Source: JAKJEP01 sp964580995 (GTDB taxonomy: Bacteria > Planctomycetota > Phycisphaerae > Sedimentisphaerales > SM23-30). From it: 64,000 bases of DNA. The position numbers and the translations under genes were made by a program. The notes under the pieces were generated by a model, which was not told the DNA's origin, searched no databases, and saw only the letters and a program-made list of their open reading frames with translations. Positions within the stretch are counted from its first letter, which is position 1, and each line of letters begins with the position of its first letter. Below are positions 28,801 to 43,800 of this stretch, piece after piece. Location of the stretch: positions 1-64,000 of the forward strand of contig CAZOMV010000004.1 of NCBI GenBank assembly GCA_964580995.1. Direction: 5' to 3'.

Positions 28801-31800
28801 GGTTATACTACCGATTATGCAACGGGGGCTTATGATGCGGCCCCGATTGATATTGGCTATCATTACCTGGCACCGTCTCGCGCTGACAGTGAGGATATGG
28901 GTGCGGGAGATGGGCTATACGATGATGAGGAATATTGGCACGGTACGGATTATCTTGTCTCGGATACGGATAATGATGGTATGCCGGACGGCTGGGAGGT
29001 GGCAAACGGATTGAATCCGTTAGTCAATGACGCCAGCCGGGACCCGGACCGGGACGGCCTGACGAATGAGCAGGAATATGCGTATGAGACAAGCGGCCAG
29101 CGCTGCGATCCGCAGGATTCCGACAGTGACGGGGACGGCATGCCGGATGGCTGGGAATATACCAACGGCCTTAATCCTTTGACAAATGATGCTTTGGTGG
29201 ACTCGGATAATGATGGGCATCTCAATCTGTCGGAATATTTGCATGGCAGCGATCCGACGGGAGATGTGAATAGTATTCCCACCGCCAATACCACGATTAC
29301 GGTGCCTACCCAAACCGGATCGATTCAGACCGCTATTAACTGGAGTATTGACGGAGATGAGGTCGTACTTTTACCGGGAACGTACTATGAATATGATGTT
29401 GATTTTAGCGGCAAGGCGATTACCTTACGGAGTACCAATCCGGATGACTGGCAGGTAGTGGAAGATACTATTATCGATGCCAATTATACACCTTGGAGTC
29501 ATGGTGTGGATTTCGATTGCGATGAAGATTCTAATTCTATTTTGAGCGGAATAACCATACAAAATGCTCAATTTGTGGGAATAAACTGCGAAGTATGTTT
29601 AAACCCGGTAATCAATCGTTGCATTATAAGGGACTGTGGAAATGGAGTGACTTGCTATGAGGCTTCACCAACCATCGAATATTGTAAAATCTATAATTCA
29701 GGGTATGGTATTTCTTGTTGTTTTTCTTCGGCACCTATAATAAAGAATAACTGGATCTATGGGAATAGTGACTTTGGAATATATTGCCTTTATGCTGGGA
29801 ATACCATTATAAGAAACAATACAATTGTAAATAATGACTGGGGTATAAGTCTGGTGTTTGGAACTGCTCCAAGTATTAGTAATTGTATTATCTGGAGCAT
29901 CGATGACGACCTATATAATTGTAGTGCGACTTTCAGTTGTATCAAGGATGGGGATGGTGTAAATGATCCCAGTACCCATAATATTGCGGATGATCCCTTG
30001 TTTGTGGATCCGAACAATTACGATTATCATCTGATGATAGATTCGCCTTGTATTGATTCCGGTAATACTGCCGGTATCGTGGAGGAACAGGATATCGATG
30101 GTGATGAACGAGTGAATCGTTCGGCGGTAGATATAGGAGCGGATGAGTGCAACTGGGTACACAATATAACCCAGGATACTTATTATGGATGGATTCAGGA
30201 TGCGATTGAGGAAGCAAATGACGGGGATGTGATTGTAGCCTACGAAGGAATCTTTCGGGAAAAAATTGATTTCTTGGGCAAGGCGATAACGGTACGCAGT
30301 ACAAATCCGGACGATCCGGCCTGCGTGGCGGCGACGATTATTGATGGCGGCTGTGATGCGGCCAGCCCTGGTTCAGTGGTGACTTTTGCCGATAATGAGA
30401 ATTCCTATAGTGTGCTTTTGGGTTTGACGATTACCGGTGGTTATGCCTCCGGTGAAGGCGGCGGGATCAAGGGGACCGGGGCGGTTTCACCGACGATCCG
30501 CAAGTGTGTGATTCGCAGCAACCATGCGACGGGTAACGGTGGGGGAATCTATAACTGTGGCGGCCTGATCAGTGAATGCACGATAACCGAAAATACTTCG
30601 GATGCTTATGGCGGCGGCCTGTCGCTTTGTGACGGCCGGATCGAAGACTGCCTCATCAATGGGAACTCTTCCGCCAGCGGTGGGGGTGGCATGAATGACT
30701 GCCGCGCGGATGTGACGGGGTGTACCTTTGCATCGAATACGACCGTCGGAACCGGTGGTGGTTTGCGCGGGAATAATGATGGGCGGCTTCGTTTCAGTAC
30801 GATTCGCAACTGCCTTTTCCAGAATAATACTTGTAATACCAGTGCCGGGGGCGGGATCTGGGGGTACGATGGCCTGATAAGTGGTTGTGTTTTTACTGGG
30901 AATTCCGCCAAGTGGGGCGGGGGTTTTGCTGTTTGTCATAATCGGGTGGAAAATTGTTTGATTGTGAATAATACCGCCTTGAATGCCGGCGGGATCAATA
31001 ACTCTGATGGCCAGCTTGTCAACTGTACCGTGGTAGGGAATACCGCTACCAGCGGCGGTGGCGGTGCAGTAGAGGGGTGTGATGGTACGATTACCAACTG
31101 TATTATCTGGGATAACCACACACCGGCTGTTTTTGTGAATTGTCTGGCGACCATCAGCTATAGCTGCTGGCCGGGAGCCGGAAGTACCAATGGAAATATT
31201 AGCAGTGATCCCCTGTTGGTAAATCCGGATTATGAGGATTATCATATCACGTCAAGTTCCCCGTGTGTGGATACGGGAACGAATATCCCAGCCGGTGGTT
31301 TGCCGGCGACGGACCTGGAAGGCAAGTGGCGGCCGCTGGACGGCAATGGTGAAGGTACTTATACCGCCGATATGGGCTGCTACGAAGCGGGAGAGGAACC
31401 GGCAGCCATTGCATATTATGTGGATGCGGTGAACGGTGTGGATAATGATCTGGCAAATCATGATGGTTTAACCCCGGAAACCGCCTTTCAGACGGTTTCC
31501 TATGCCATCGGCCAGGCCCGGGTAATCAAAACCACAATTAACGTATTGCCGGGCACGTATAACGAAAACCTTAACCTGGGCGGCAAATTTATCACCATTA
31601 CCTCAACCAATCCCGATCAACCGGAACAAACCATTATCGATGGCGATGGTACCACTTCGGTAGTCACTTTTGCCGGTGGGGAAAATGCCAACACGATTTT
31701 GTGCGGTTTTACGATTACCGGCGGATCCGGTGTGACTTTAGGGGGTGGTATTGTGGGTAACAATACGAATACCAATCCATCTATCAGCCAATGTGTAATC

Positions 31801-34800
31801 ACCGGGAACAGTTCCACTTCGGCAGGGGGCGGTATCTGGGGATGTGGCGGCAAGATCAGCCGGTGTGTCTTTTTCAGCAATACAACGGTTTACGGGGGAG
31901 CGATCGCTGCCTGTCACGGTACTATTGTTAGCTGTCTGATTTACAATAACCAGGCAAGTTATGGAGGCGGGTTTAACAATTGTGACGGGACTATTATCAA
32001 CTGTACCATCACGCAAAATACTACCACCACCCAGGGGGTTATCAATGGCTGTGATGGGAACATTACTAATTGCATCGTTTGGGGAAACACGCCGGACACT
32101 TTTACCGAGCATACCACGGGCGTCATAACCTATTGCTGCTGGCCGGAAGGGACCGGGACCGGAAATATCGATGACGATCCCTTGTTTGCGGCTGCGGCAA
32201 GTGATGATTATCACCTCCAGGCTAATTCGCCCTGCCTGGATGCCGGTCAGCCGGGTTGCTACCAAGATCAATTGGACCTGGATGGGAATCTGCGCTGTCT
32301 GCATGATCGGGTAGATATAGGTGCTTACGAAGTAAAAATTCGTTGGTATGTCAACCAGAATATTGCGAATCCCGGAAATGGCCTGAGTTGGGAAACGGCC
32401 CTTGATGATTTGCAGACGGCTTTGCAGGATAAAGCCGGTGCAGGCGATGATATCTGGGTGGCTGGCGGTACCTATCTGCCTGCTACCAATACGGCAGACC
32501 GCTCTGCCACGTTTCAATTACTGCCCTACCTACAGGTGTATGGCGGCTTTGCGGGTACGGAAGCAACCCTTTCCGAACGGGACTTATCGATTTCCACCAA
32601 CCAAACCATTTTAAGCGGGGATATCGATCTGAATGATAATGGAGAAATGCCAGGAACCGGTAACAGTTACCATGTGGTTACCGGAGCGGATCATGTGATT
32701 CTGGATGGTTTTGCCATTACAGGTGGTAATGCCAACGACGTAGTAGCGGGCAGTTTGGGTGGTGGGGGTATGCTTAACAATTATGTAAATAATGTGAAAG
32801 TAAATAATTGTTATTTCCTGCAAAATATTGCTAATTATCCCTGCTATGGTGCGGGAATAAATAACGCAAATAGCACAATTCATTTAACAAATTGCATTGT
32901 CAGTCATAATAGTGTTGTCGGGGTGACCCCACCGGCGTGTCGTGGAGCAGGTATTTACAATCAAAATAGTAATATCAAATTAATTAATTGCACTTTATGC
33001 TATAATCTGGGAGATAGAGGAGCGGGCTTGTATGTAGTTTCAGGGATGGTCGAAATATATAATTCAATTTTCTGGAATAATTGGTCAAGTACTGAAGTGT
33101 GTAGTCAAGATGTTCAGATGTATATTGAGGGTGGTTCAATATTGGTTAAATATAGTTGTATTCAGGATGGTACTCCCGGTGAAAGTCCGTATCCATTGGG
33201 TGGTATGGAAAATAATAACATAGATCTGAACCCTATTTTTGATGAATTTTATATGCCGTCGGGATCCCGCATTGATTTGCAGGCCGGATCACCCTGTATC
33301 GATGCCGGGGATAATACCGTGGTGCCGTCGGGAATCGTAATCGATTTGGCGGGAGAGGCTCGGTTTGTGGATGATCCGGCTACGGCTGATAGCGGCAATG
33401 GGGATGCTCCCATTGTGGATATGGGGGCCTATGAATTTCAGCCTGTCACGGAAAACCATAATCCGGTTGCGGATGCCGGGGAGGATCAGACAGTGGTTGA
33501 TAGCGATGACAATGGTTTGGCGGGAGTGACGTTGAATGGTTCCGCTTCGCATGACCCCGATCCAGGCGATACCATCATCTCGTATGTCTGGAAAGAAGGC
33601 GATAAAGGATTAGGCAGCGGGGAAACTTTGGCTGCGGATTTGTCTATCGGAACGCATCGGATTACTCTGACTGTTACGGATCAAGGGGGACTGCCGGGTA
33701 CGGATGAAGTTTTGATTGAGGTTCAGCCTGCCACCATTCAGGTGGAAGCCGGGGAAAACCGGACGGTAGGCTGGCTAGTGGATGCCATCCCCGTAACGCT
33801 GTACGATGCCCGGGTCTGGGGCAGAACTCCTGGTACCTATACGACTATCTGGTCGAAAGAAAGCATGCCGGTGGGCTGTACCGTGGATTTCGATTCTGCG
33901 GCACAGGACAATCAAGCGTATTCCTATGAGGTGAATCCTGCGATTATCCTGTCCGTAAATCCTTTCATTTTCAACTACTTGCCGCAGGTCGTATTCGCTC
34001 TGAAGCTAACGGCCACTGAGATTGCGACAAATATCAGTGCGGAAGATACGGTTTTCATTGTTGTGACGCAAAATTCTTTCAACGCCAGCCAGCAGCCCCC
34101 CCAGGTGGATGCCGGCGGGCCGTATAATGTAAGTGCGCCTATGGTGTCAATCGATCTTGATGGAACAGTGACCGATGACGGCCTGCCGTTCAATAATTTT
34201 TTGAGCATTCGCTGGTCTATGGTCGGTTATGACTTTCCATCCGATATTACCAAAGAAGATGATGATTTGGGAGGTGAGGTGCTATTTGACAATGCGGCGG
34301 CGGAAGATCCGGGTGCCCGATTTACCCAGCCGGGCAGCTACATTATCAAACTCTGCGCCTCTGACGGCCAGCTATCCCATGAAAGTACGGCCCTGGTAAC
34401 CGTGGCCGGTCTTATGAATAAACCGCCGGTGGTGGACGCCGGCAGCAATAGAAATATACCAACAGTACCCTGTTCACTGGATTTAATGATTGTTAACACT
34501 GGTGAAACCGCACCTTCAGTAGATGATGATGACAACCAGCGGCAGCCGCTGCAATTAACCTGGAGTGTCGTGCAGGGGCCGGTAGGTGGCGCGATATTTG
34601 CCAATCGCCATCCCAATTCGGCGACCCCGGGCACCACTGTAACTTTCAGCAAACCCGGTACCTATATCCTGGAACTGGCGGCTAACGACGGCCAATATAC
34701 CACCACCGATTGCGTGACCATTAAGGTGAATGCCAAACCCGAAGTGGAAGCCGGCGCCAATAAACTGGCGACGCTGGAAGATCACTCCCCTAATGGCATT

Positions 34801-37800
34801 TATGCTGAAGTCACCATGTCTGACGCCCGCATCCGGGAACTCCAACTCCCGCTGGGTGATATGACGATTCTATGGGAGTTATCATCATATAGTGGACCAC
34901 AATATCCTGCGGTTACTCAGGGTGATTTTATTACTTGGAATCCAGATAAACTAAATCAGCATAATCCTACTTTTAAATTTCTTGCAGAGGGTGTTTATGA
35001 ATTACAACTATCCGCTAGCGATAATGGAATAGCCGGGACATCCGATACCGTCCGTGTCAGTATCCGTCCTGTACAGCAGGAATATAAAACCCTTTATGCA
35101 ATAACGTACCAATATCCAAATGGAGAGAATGGTCCGGAGATTCAGATTTATGATATAAATGAATCAAATGGAACGTTAATCGATAATCCAAGCACAGTAT
35201 TTTGTGATGGAGAAAGAAATATTACAGAACCATTGAAGAATATCACGTTTAGTAAAAAATGGAGAATGTTATTTGCATTATACGACTATAGTAGTTTCAT
35301 GTCTACTATTCACCCCCTGGCAATGTGGCCGATATGCGAGCAAAAAATGCCTAATTGGAATTTCCTTGGTAATGAATGGGAAACATTGATTATTGATGAC
35401 GAAAAAGATGTAATCTATTCCACAGGTGATGGTCCAACTTCAATAAAGGCGTATGTTTGGAATGAAAGTCAAGAAGAGTTTATTTTGCTGCATGATCATA
35501 CTATCGATTTTCTTCCATATGGATTTTCTGATTTTGCCTTGGATGCAGAGAATGGATTGTTATATGTCGCGGATGCAACCAACATAATTAAAATACTTGA
35601 TACAGAGAATTGGTGCCATTGGGTGGATAAAGATATTCCTGTTGTTGTCGATAAAGAAGAAATGGAAGTGTCAGTAATTGCTATCGACACGAAAAACCAT
35701 TTTCTTTATAGTGGATCAGAGTATGATGGAAATTGGCCGTTTGATATTGATGGTCATAATTATCTGGTTCAAACGAATTTAAATAATCGGGATGACCAAT
35801 CCAAAATTGATCTTGGCGCAAATGTGACGGGAATTACGGTGGATCAGGAAACCGGTCTGGTGTATTGCATTACAAAAGCAAATAAAATATATGTATATGA
35901 TAGTGCGCTTGATAAAAAACAAGAAATAGAAACTACTAATAATAGCGACGATCCGGCTGGTCTCACTCTGGCGAAAAATGTAAAATACAAACCCTCTATC
36001 GGGACCCTTTCTATCAGCCATCAAGAGGAAACGATTGGAAGTAATCCTGTCGAAACACCGATTACCGTTTCGCCAACGAATGTGACTATGGATGAATTTA
36101 CCTATCACATTGCCTATACAATTGATTCGGAACTGGATGAACAAACAGATACGGTGGTGGTTGACTATCTGCCTGTCCAGGTGGAATATGCCTGGGCCAC
36201 AGATCCCGGAGTCTATGATAAGGATGAACATGCGGTTAAGTGGTATCTAGGCAATGTCACCCCGTCCAGTAGCGGAACCTTTCAGGTGGGAGTAAAAGTA
36301 AACGGGCGAGCAGCTCCCAATAGTAATATTATCAATCATTGTGAAATTGAAAGTAGTAACCTGTGCACTATCGCCAAGGATGCGAATGTCCATGTAAATT
36401 GGTGGCTGGAAACTAATCGAATTTATGTAGATGACAATGCGATAGGTGGTAATGGCAGCTCCTGGCCACTGGCACTGAATGATTTGCAGGACGCGTTAGC
36501 TTTGGCCCGGTATTATGTGGAGGGGGAGGATCATCTTTGGCCCAATGGCGGGGAAATCTGGGTAGCGGATGGTTATTATTGTCCAGGGGATAAATCTAAC
36601 GATACCTTCCAGTTAGTTGCAGGGGTAAGAATGTATGGCGGTTTTGAGGGTACAGAATCTGCTTTGGACCAGCGAAACCTTATAGATCCGGAAAAGGAAA
36701 GTATTTTAACCGGGAACGATTGTTGTTCTAAGGTAGTTACAACGGAGGATAATACGGTTATTGATGGTTTTACCATTCAAAATGCAAAAGATCCTTTTGG
36801 TGCTGGTATCTATTGTTGTTCTAGTTATGCTACTATTCAAAATAATAAAATTATCAATAATTTCCAAAATGGTATTACTTGCGAAAATGCAGTTCATCCA
36901 TCCATAAAAAATAATTGGATATATGGAAACTGGAATCGTTATACTAATCCTTCTGGAGGTGGAATACAATTCACAAATACAGTTAGAGCAAGTGTATTTA
37001 ATAATTGCATCACTAATAATGGTGGATCTATGATTGGGTTTGGTATTAAAAGTGATGCGGGATCTGAAATAAGTGTTAGCAATTGTATTATATGGGGGAA
37101 TGATCATGATGCTCAGGATAATTCCTATGAACTATCTTCTACGATTACTCCCCGATTTTGTTGTATAAAAGGATATCCCACTATAGCAGATGGAAATGGT
37201 AATTTTGGCAAAGAACCAAAATTTGTGGATTATACAGAACGTGAAGCATCGGGGGATTATGAATATTATATTTACGATTTGCGGTTACAGCCGGGATCGC
37301 CTTGTATTGATAAGGGATTTGAGGATACCATTAATAGCGAAGACGAGGGTTCAATTTCAGTTGATGGGAGTATCAGTTGGTATAACAATGATGATGTTAT
37401 TGAGATTGACAACGACGAAACACCTCGAATAATCACTGTTAGTGGGGAGGCGATAACTTTTGTCCCTCCCCTTGAAGAAGAAACGGATCCGGTTGGTATG
37501 ACGATTACCAACTGGATGCATGTCTGGAATTTTGAGGATAGTACGACAGCGGAGGGGACGACTTCCAGTTTGGTGGTGGCGGATGTGAGCCGATACCATG
37601 TCCATGATACGATTAAGTTTACGATTACAATTAATCAGATCGATAATATCTATTACGTTGTAGTCGCGAATGTTGACACTTCTACGAATACTGTATATTT
37701 TGATTCCGTTTCTCCCTTAATTGCACCTGTTCCTGATGAAACATTACTACATTTCTGGAGTATTGTAAGTGAGCGGGATATTTTAGGTGGTCCGCGGAAG

Positions 37801-40800
37801 GTGGGGGGGCATATTGATATGGGCGCTCATGAATCGACCCGGATCAGCGTGGATGCCGGGGCGGACCGGGAAATACCGTTAACTTCCGAATCCGTGGATG
37901 TCTGGCTGGATGACACAGCGTTAACATATCTGGATACGGATCACACGGATGTAGAGTTGGTATGGTCCGTGATAAGTGGGCCCGCTGGTGGCTATGATTT
38001 TAACGGCCAGGCAACCGGTCTGAATCCGACCGTAACCTTTACCGAAGAGGGAAACTATGTCCTTCGTCTCCTGGTGCAGCGGGCAAGCGATGACATTCCT
38101 TTGTATTCCGATACGGTTAATATCCGGATTTATTACGGCGGGCAGGCGGGTTACACCCATGATCATGTAGCCGATGATAAGGAATTTACTCTTAATGTGG
38201 GTTTCCCAGCAGTAACCCCCAGCAAAATCCGTTGGACAGGCCCCGATGGTGTAAGTTTTGATCCGTCTGGTGATATTACTCCTCAGGAGGTAACAGCTAC
38301 CCTTAGTGCGGCTGTTCCCGGCATTTATGACTTCAAGGTGGAAGCCTTGGATAGCAGCAATAATGTTATTGGCTGGGACAAACTCAAGGTCCCTGTCAGC
38401 CATCAGCAGATTCTGGTGGATGCCGGCAGCTACAATACGATTACCTGGCCGGACCATCAGGTGTGTCTGCTGGGCATGGTCAGCGGTGGAGTTCCCGCGG
38501 CCGTACACTGGCAAGCGGACGAGGATGCGGCTGGGCATGTCACCATTGAGTCGCCGGACACGCTGTATAGCTGGGTGAAATTCGATCAGCCGGGCCGGTA
38601 TGAACTGGAGTTCCTGGCCTATGATGACTATGGGGATGTGATCGGAGCCGATGTGGCTATTGTAACCGTGGCACCGGCTGCTCACGGCCCGGTGACGGTG
38701 AATCTCGGCAACGACCAGGTGATTACCTTCCCGCAGGACTTTGCCTTCCTGACCGGCCATGTAACGGGACTGCAAACAGGGGATACTGTAGATTTAATCT
38801 ACAGCGGCACTACGAATCCAGAAGTTTCAGTTGTTACGTTTTCGCATCAGATTCCTGACGATGGTATTTTTGCAACCAAGGCCACTTTCCGCGATGTCAA
38901 TGGCGAGAGTATGGGTGGAGAATACCAGTTCAGCCTGGTGGCCAGCGACGCCGCTGGTGTCATTCTGGGTGTGGATACCATGACGGTCCGGGTTGACTTT
39001 CCGAAGATCGTCGATGCGGGCGAGGATGTGGTTTTAGAACCTGGTCAGGCCACTCTGGCTCTGGCCGGCAAGATTGCAGCCGGTACCGCCTGGGATACCG
39101 TCAAATGGCTGGGCAATTCCGACGGACATGTTTCATTTAGTGCCGATTCGATATTAGCACCCACCGCCACTTTTACCGTGCCCGGAGTATATAAACTGGG
39201 TTTAGTAGTCCGTAAGGTGATTAATAATATCAATACGATTGTCGGTATGGATACCATCCAGGTGACGGCACCCTATTCTACAGAGGAGGTAGTGGTGGAT
39301 GCCGGACATGATTGCCGTCTAACGGCCCTGGGTGAACAGGATATTGAAATCGCCCTGCATGGCAAGATTTTGTCCGGCGATCCGGATTCAATTGCATGGA
39401 TTTTCCCGGATCCGAGTAGTAACGGAATTCCTGGAAATGACGAAATAGAATATCGTGGTAGTACGGATACTCTGGACACCTGGCTGCGAATTCCGAATCC
39501 GGGTGTTTATCCAATTGCCCTGGTGGCATACAAGGGTGAAAATATAGTTGGCTGGGATATGGCAACTTATATTGTTGATAAGCCGGATACATCCTCCGAT
39601 ATAACAGTAGATATAGGAACTACTTATGAGGCTTTAGAAGTAGGTGGTAATGTTACTCTGAGTGCAACTATTAGTGGTTGCATCTTTCAATGGATCTACA
39701 CCGAATTGAGCAATGTTTATTTGTTTGTTGATAATTCTACTCCGCAGAGTCCTTCGGCTACAGCCACGTTTTATCAGCCAGGTGTATATGATTTTAGTCT
39801 GGTATTACGTAATCCTGTTTCAAATGAGATAATTGGTTTGGATACCATTCAAATTACCGTTCTGCCGGAAGATCAGCGGGATTGGAAACTGGCAAGTAGT
39901 CTGGAGGAAATAACCTTAGGCACGAATAATTCCGTATCATTAACCGGAACTACTACTCATCAGTACAATTCTGTTGTATGGGTGGATCCGACCTCAGATA
40001 ATCGAGTCGAATTTACTCCAAATAGCGAAGATCCCTTAGAAGCTTCAGCATGTTTTTATAATATTAATGATGATGAATATTACTCAGGCATTTATAAACT
40101 TGGTTATGTAGCAAAAGATGAAAATGTTGTACCAGTCGGTTGTGATACCATAACCATCAAGGTCAATCCCCGCGGCCATCACACAATCGAGGCGGGTGAG
40201 AAACAGGAAGTGACCTTATCGCTGGACGGCAGGGCTGTTGTAGCCTTGGACGGCACGATTGATACAACATCATGTAAATGGTTCACTCCTGTTCTGGTGG
40301 ATGGCACGGTTACATTTGATGATGGGGATCCTGCAACAACGAATGATGACCAGCGAACGGAAACCCGCGCTGTCTTTACCGCTCCGGGCAGCTACAAACT
40401 GGCCTTGTTGGCGTATTCCGGTGAATCCCTGATCGGGGCCGATACCCTGACGGTTACCGTCCATCCCTATGACAGCCGTTCCTTGTATATGAACATGGAC
40501 GCTATCGATAATGAGATTACCTATCTGGCCGATGATTCTGCCGAACTACAAGGTACAACCATAAAAGGCGGTCGTCTTGCTAAATTGCGGTGGTTGTTCA
40601 ATAACGATCCATCGAATCTGGTGTCATTTGCGGATTACAGCTTTCTTAATACCACCGCCACCATCTTAAAACCGGGCATCTACAGCGTGATTCTGGACTG
40701 TTTATGGGGGGATACCGTGGTGGGACAGCGTGCGGTTCAGGTGAAGGTCAAAGAACCCCAGGTACGGGTCGATGCCAAGGTAAATCTGGGTGGTAATCCA

Positions 40801-43800
40801 GTTCAATTGGTGGATGAATATTGCCAGTTGTTAGGTACTACTTTTGATGTTAATTTAACAGCTCAGGTATTTGGTGTTTCTGATACAAGTATTTTGACCT
40901 ACAAATGGTTTTCTTCAGATTCTACTAATGCAGCAATTAGTAATCCAGGAGTATGGGAACTGACTAAGCAACTGACGGTCAATACGGCTGGTAAATATGA
41001 GATTACATTAGAAGCTTGGTCAAGTGATAATAAACTTCTTTCCCGCGACAAACTGCTAGTAATCGCTCTTTCAGGCACTCCGATTGTGGAGGCGGGTCAA
41101 TATGATTCCGTGATTAAAAGCGAAGGTTTGATTCTGAGTAAAGCTCAGATCTGGGATGATACTTCGGTATTTAATGATACCGATCATATTCAATGGACTT
41201 CAGATCGAAGCGTAACTATTGATACTACCTCATCAGGTTGTTCTATATTACAGCCGGGTGTTATTTTCAATGATATTAATAATGATGGTATTGGTCTTTA
41301 TAAGCTTACACTGGGATATCGTGAGACACTAGAGTCAGATTATGTGGTAGATGAGGTTACAGTATTGGTCGAGCCCACTCCGATAAGTTTTGTCTATGCC
41401 GGCGCTCAGAAGTTTACCAGCCCGTATCATCCAATTGAAATGAATGATGTGAATGTAATTTCCTCGAAGGCCAATCTGACTTATGCTTGGGAGGTAACTG
41501 CTGGTGAATCCGGTAATGTCACGTTTGATTCTCCTAGCCAGAAGAATCCTGTTATCACATTCTTGGCCGAAGGAGACTATACGCTTACTTTGTCGGTAAG
41601 CTATGGGACCTTCCCTCCGGTTACAAGTACCGTTGATATAAATGTGGTTAAGTTTTACAGCGATGGTGATCCATTCCTGGCTTTAACCGCTAAGCAGGGC
41701 GATACAGAAATTACAAATGGACATGAAGTATGTGGTTCTAATATTGAGATTGAAGTTAATGCAGAGTATGCACATACTGACAGTGTGTGCCTCATACTCG
41801 ATAATGATGATAATAAAGAGATTAAACCATACGACTTAACGATTCACCAGGGTTCCGCAGATTTGCCGGAAAAGATGATGTTCCATTATCTGCTGGATAC
41901 CCATACCATCAGTAGCGGCTCACATATATTGAGTGCGTCTGCGAAAGGTACGTCCGTTTATGACCCTGACCCAGTTTCATTTACATTTACCAATAGTTGC
42001 GCTATTACAGATTATAAAGTAAGCCAGGAAGTAGTTAATAATGATCCAAGTACTCTTACATTTAGTGCGACCTTTACCTCATCTTTAAATTGGCAGTTTG
42101 AGATTTGTAATGTCAATGATTTAACAGGAACACCTCGATATACAGAAAGTTCTTCTGTAGCTTCTAGTGAAATAACTATACCTGTTACCATTGGTAATTG
42201 GGGAAATGGTACTTATAGAGCCCACCTGAAAGTTGATAATGGTGGATCTACCTTGGATGAAGCAGATGTGTGTTTCAGTGTGGCGATAGGTGATATTAAA
42301 GATAAGCTGGTGGCGGAATTGGATGGCTCCCTGAAATTCGGTCCGGAAGATCTTGGCGGGGTGGGCATCCCCATCAAATCCCGTTATATGATTACGAAAG
42401 GATTCTTCGATTTGCAGGGCAAGGCCTATCATCCGGATTTCCCGGACGATGTGAGTTACCAAATAACCATTTCCGACGGCAAAGGAACCTCTCAGAATAT
42501 CACCCCCGGTATTCTGGCAAACGGCTATCGCCATGCGTCGGTCAAGCCGGAAGGTGACGACCCTTACGGTTCCCTGGGAGTGCTGGATCTAACCTCCCTG
42601 CCCAACGGGATTTACAAACTGGATCTGGCGGTGAAATGTCTGGGGGTGACCAGGCATGATACGGCGGAGATCGCCCTGGATTGCCCGCTCAAGATCGGCA
42701 ATGTCAAGTTCAGCCAGGAAGATCTCACCATTCCGGTGGCCGGTTTCCCCCTGCAGGTGGTCCGGACGTACGACAGCTTCAGCCGCCAGAAAGATGGCGA
42801 CTTCGGCTTCGGCTGGAGCTATACCCTGGCCGATATGGATATCGTAATCAATAAGGGGATTACCCAGCAGGCGGGTGTCATATCCGGCTTGTCCCGCGAT
42901 GTCACCCTGACCCTGCCCGACGGCCGGCGGGCCACCTTCACCTCCTATCTGGATGGTCGAATTTATTCTACAGGGAAAGGTTCGTGGACCGTTAAATATC
43001 AATCTCCGGAAGGTGTTAATGGGTCATTGGAGGCGACCGGCACAACTACATTAAAGTATGAGCCGCTTAGTTTTGGATGGTTTTGGGATGGATACCAGCC
43101 GCCATTGTACGAGATGAGTAGCTATATGGACCTCAGTATGCACGAATTCGAAGGTTTCACGCTATCCATGGATGATGGCACGATATATAATATTAACCGG
43201 TATCCCTATAACGATTCGCAACATCTCAAGGAATATGGTGAGGATATTGCGGAAGAATTATTCGGATATACCAATGGCGGTTTATTCCCATACGAAGACT
43301 ATGGCAAGCCGTATCTGGCCTCTATCAAATTGGCATCAGACGAAACCATAGTATTTGAACCTGATTTCAGTCGTGGCGGAGAAAATCCGGATATTAAAAA
43401 TGTGAAATGTTATGCTGCTGGTGTTGAACCGGATCAATATCAGAGTAATTACATACAATCGATTGAGATATTCCGGAATACTCTTGGGCGTATTATTGCA
43501 ATCAATGCTCCTGCAGAGACAGAGACTGAAGAAGAACCGGTAAACGGTAGCCCAACCCTCGTATATGATTATGATTCCGATGGAAATCTGGTAAGTGTCA
43601 GCAAGCTGATTACACGAGATGATCCGGAAACAACAGATAAGGACGAAACCAAATACGAGACAACCACCTATGCCTACGATAGTGATAATATACACTATTC
43701 CTCGGATCATTACGTTACGGATATTAAAGACCCGCGTGGTCTCAGCCCAATCCAATATCTCTACGATGCCTCCGGCCGTCTGATCGGTACTCGCGATGCC

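Noticed and set aside
37850..42290. CRISPR-like or tandem DNA repeat in the giant gene
   Set aside because: The regularity is at protein level only (PKD-like units starting VDAG). The DNA units differ in length and sequence and are coding throughout.
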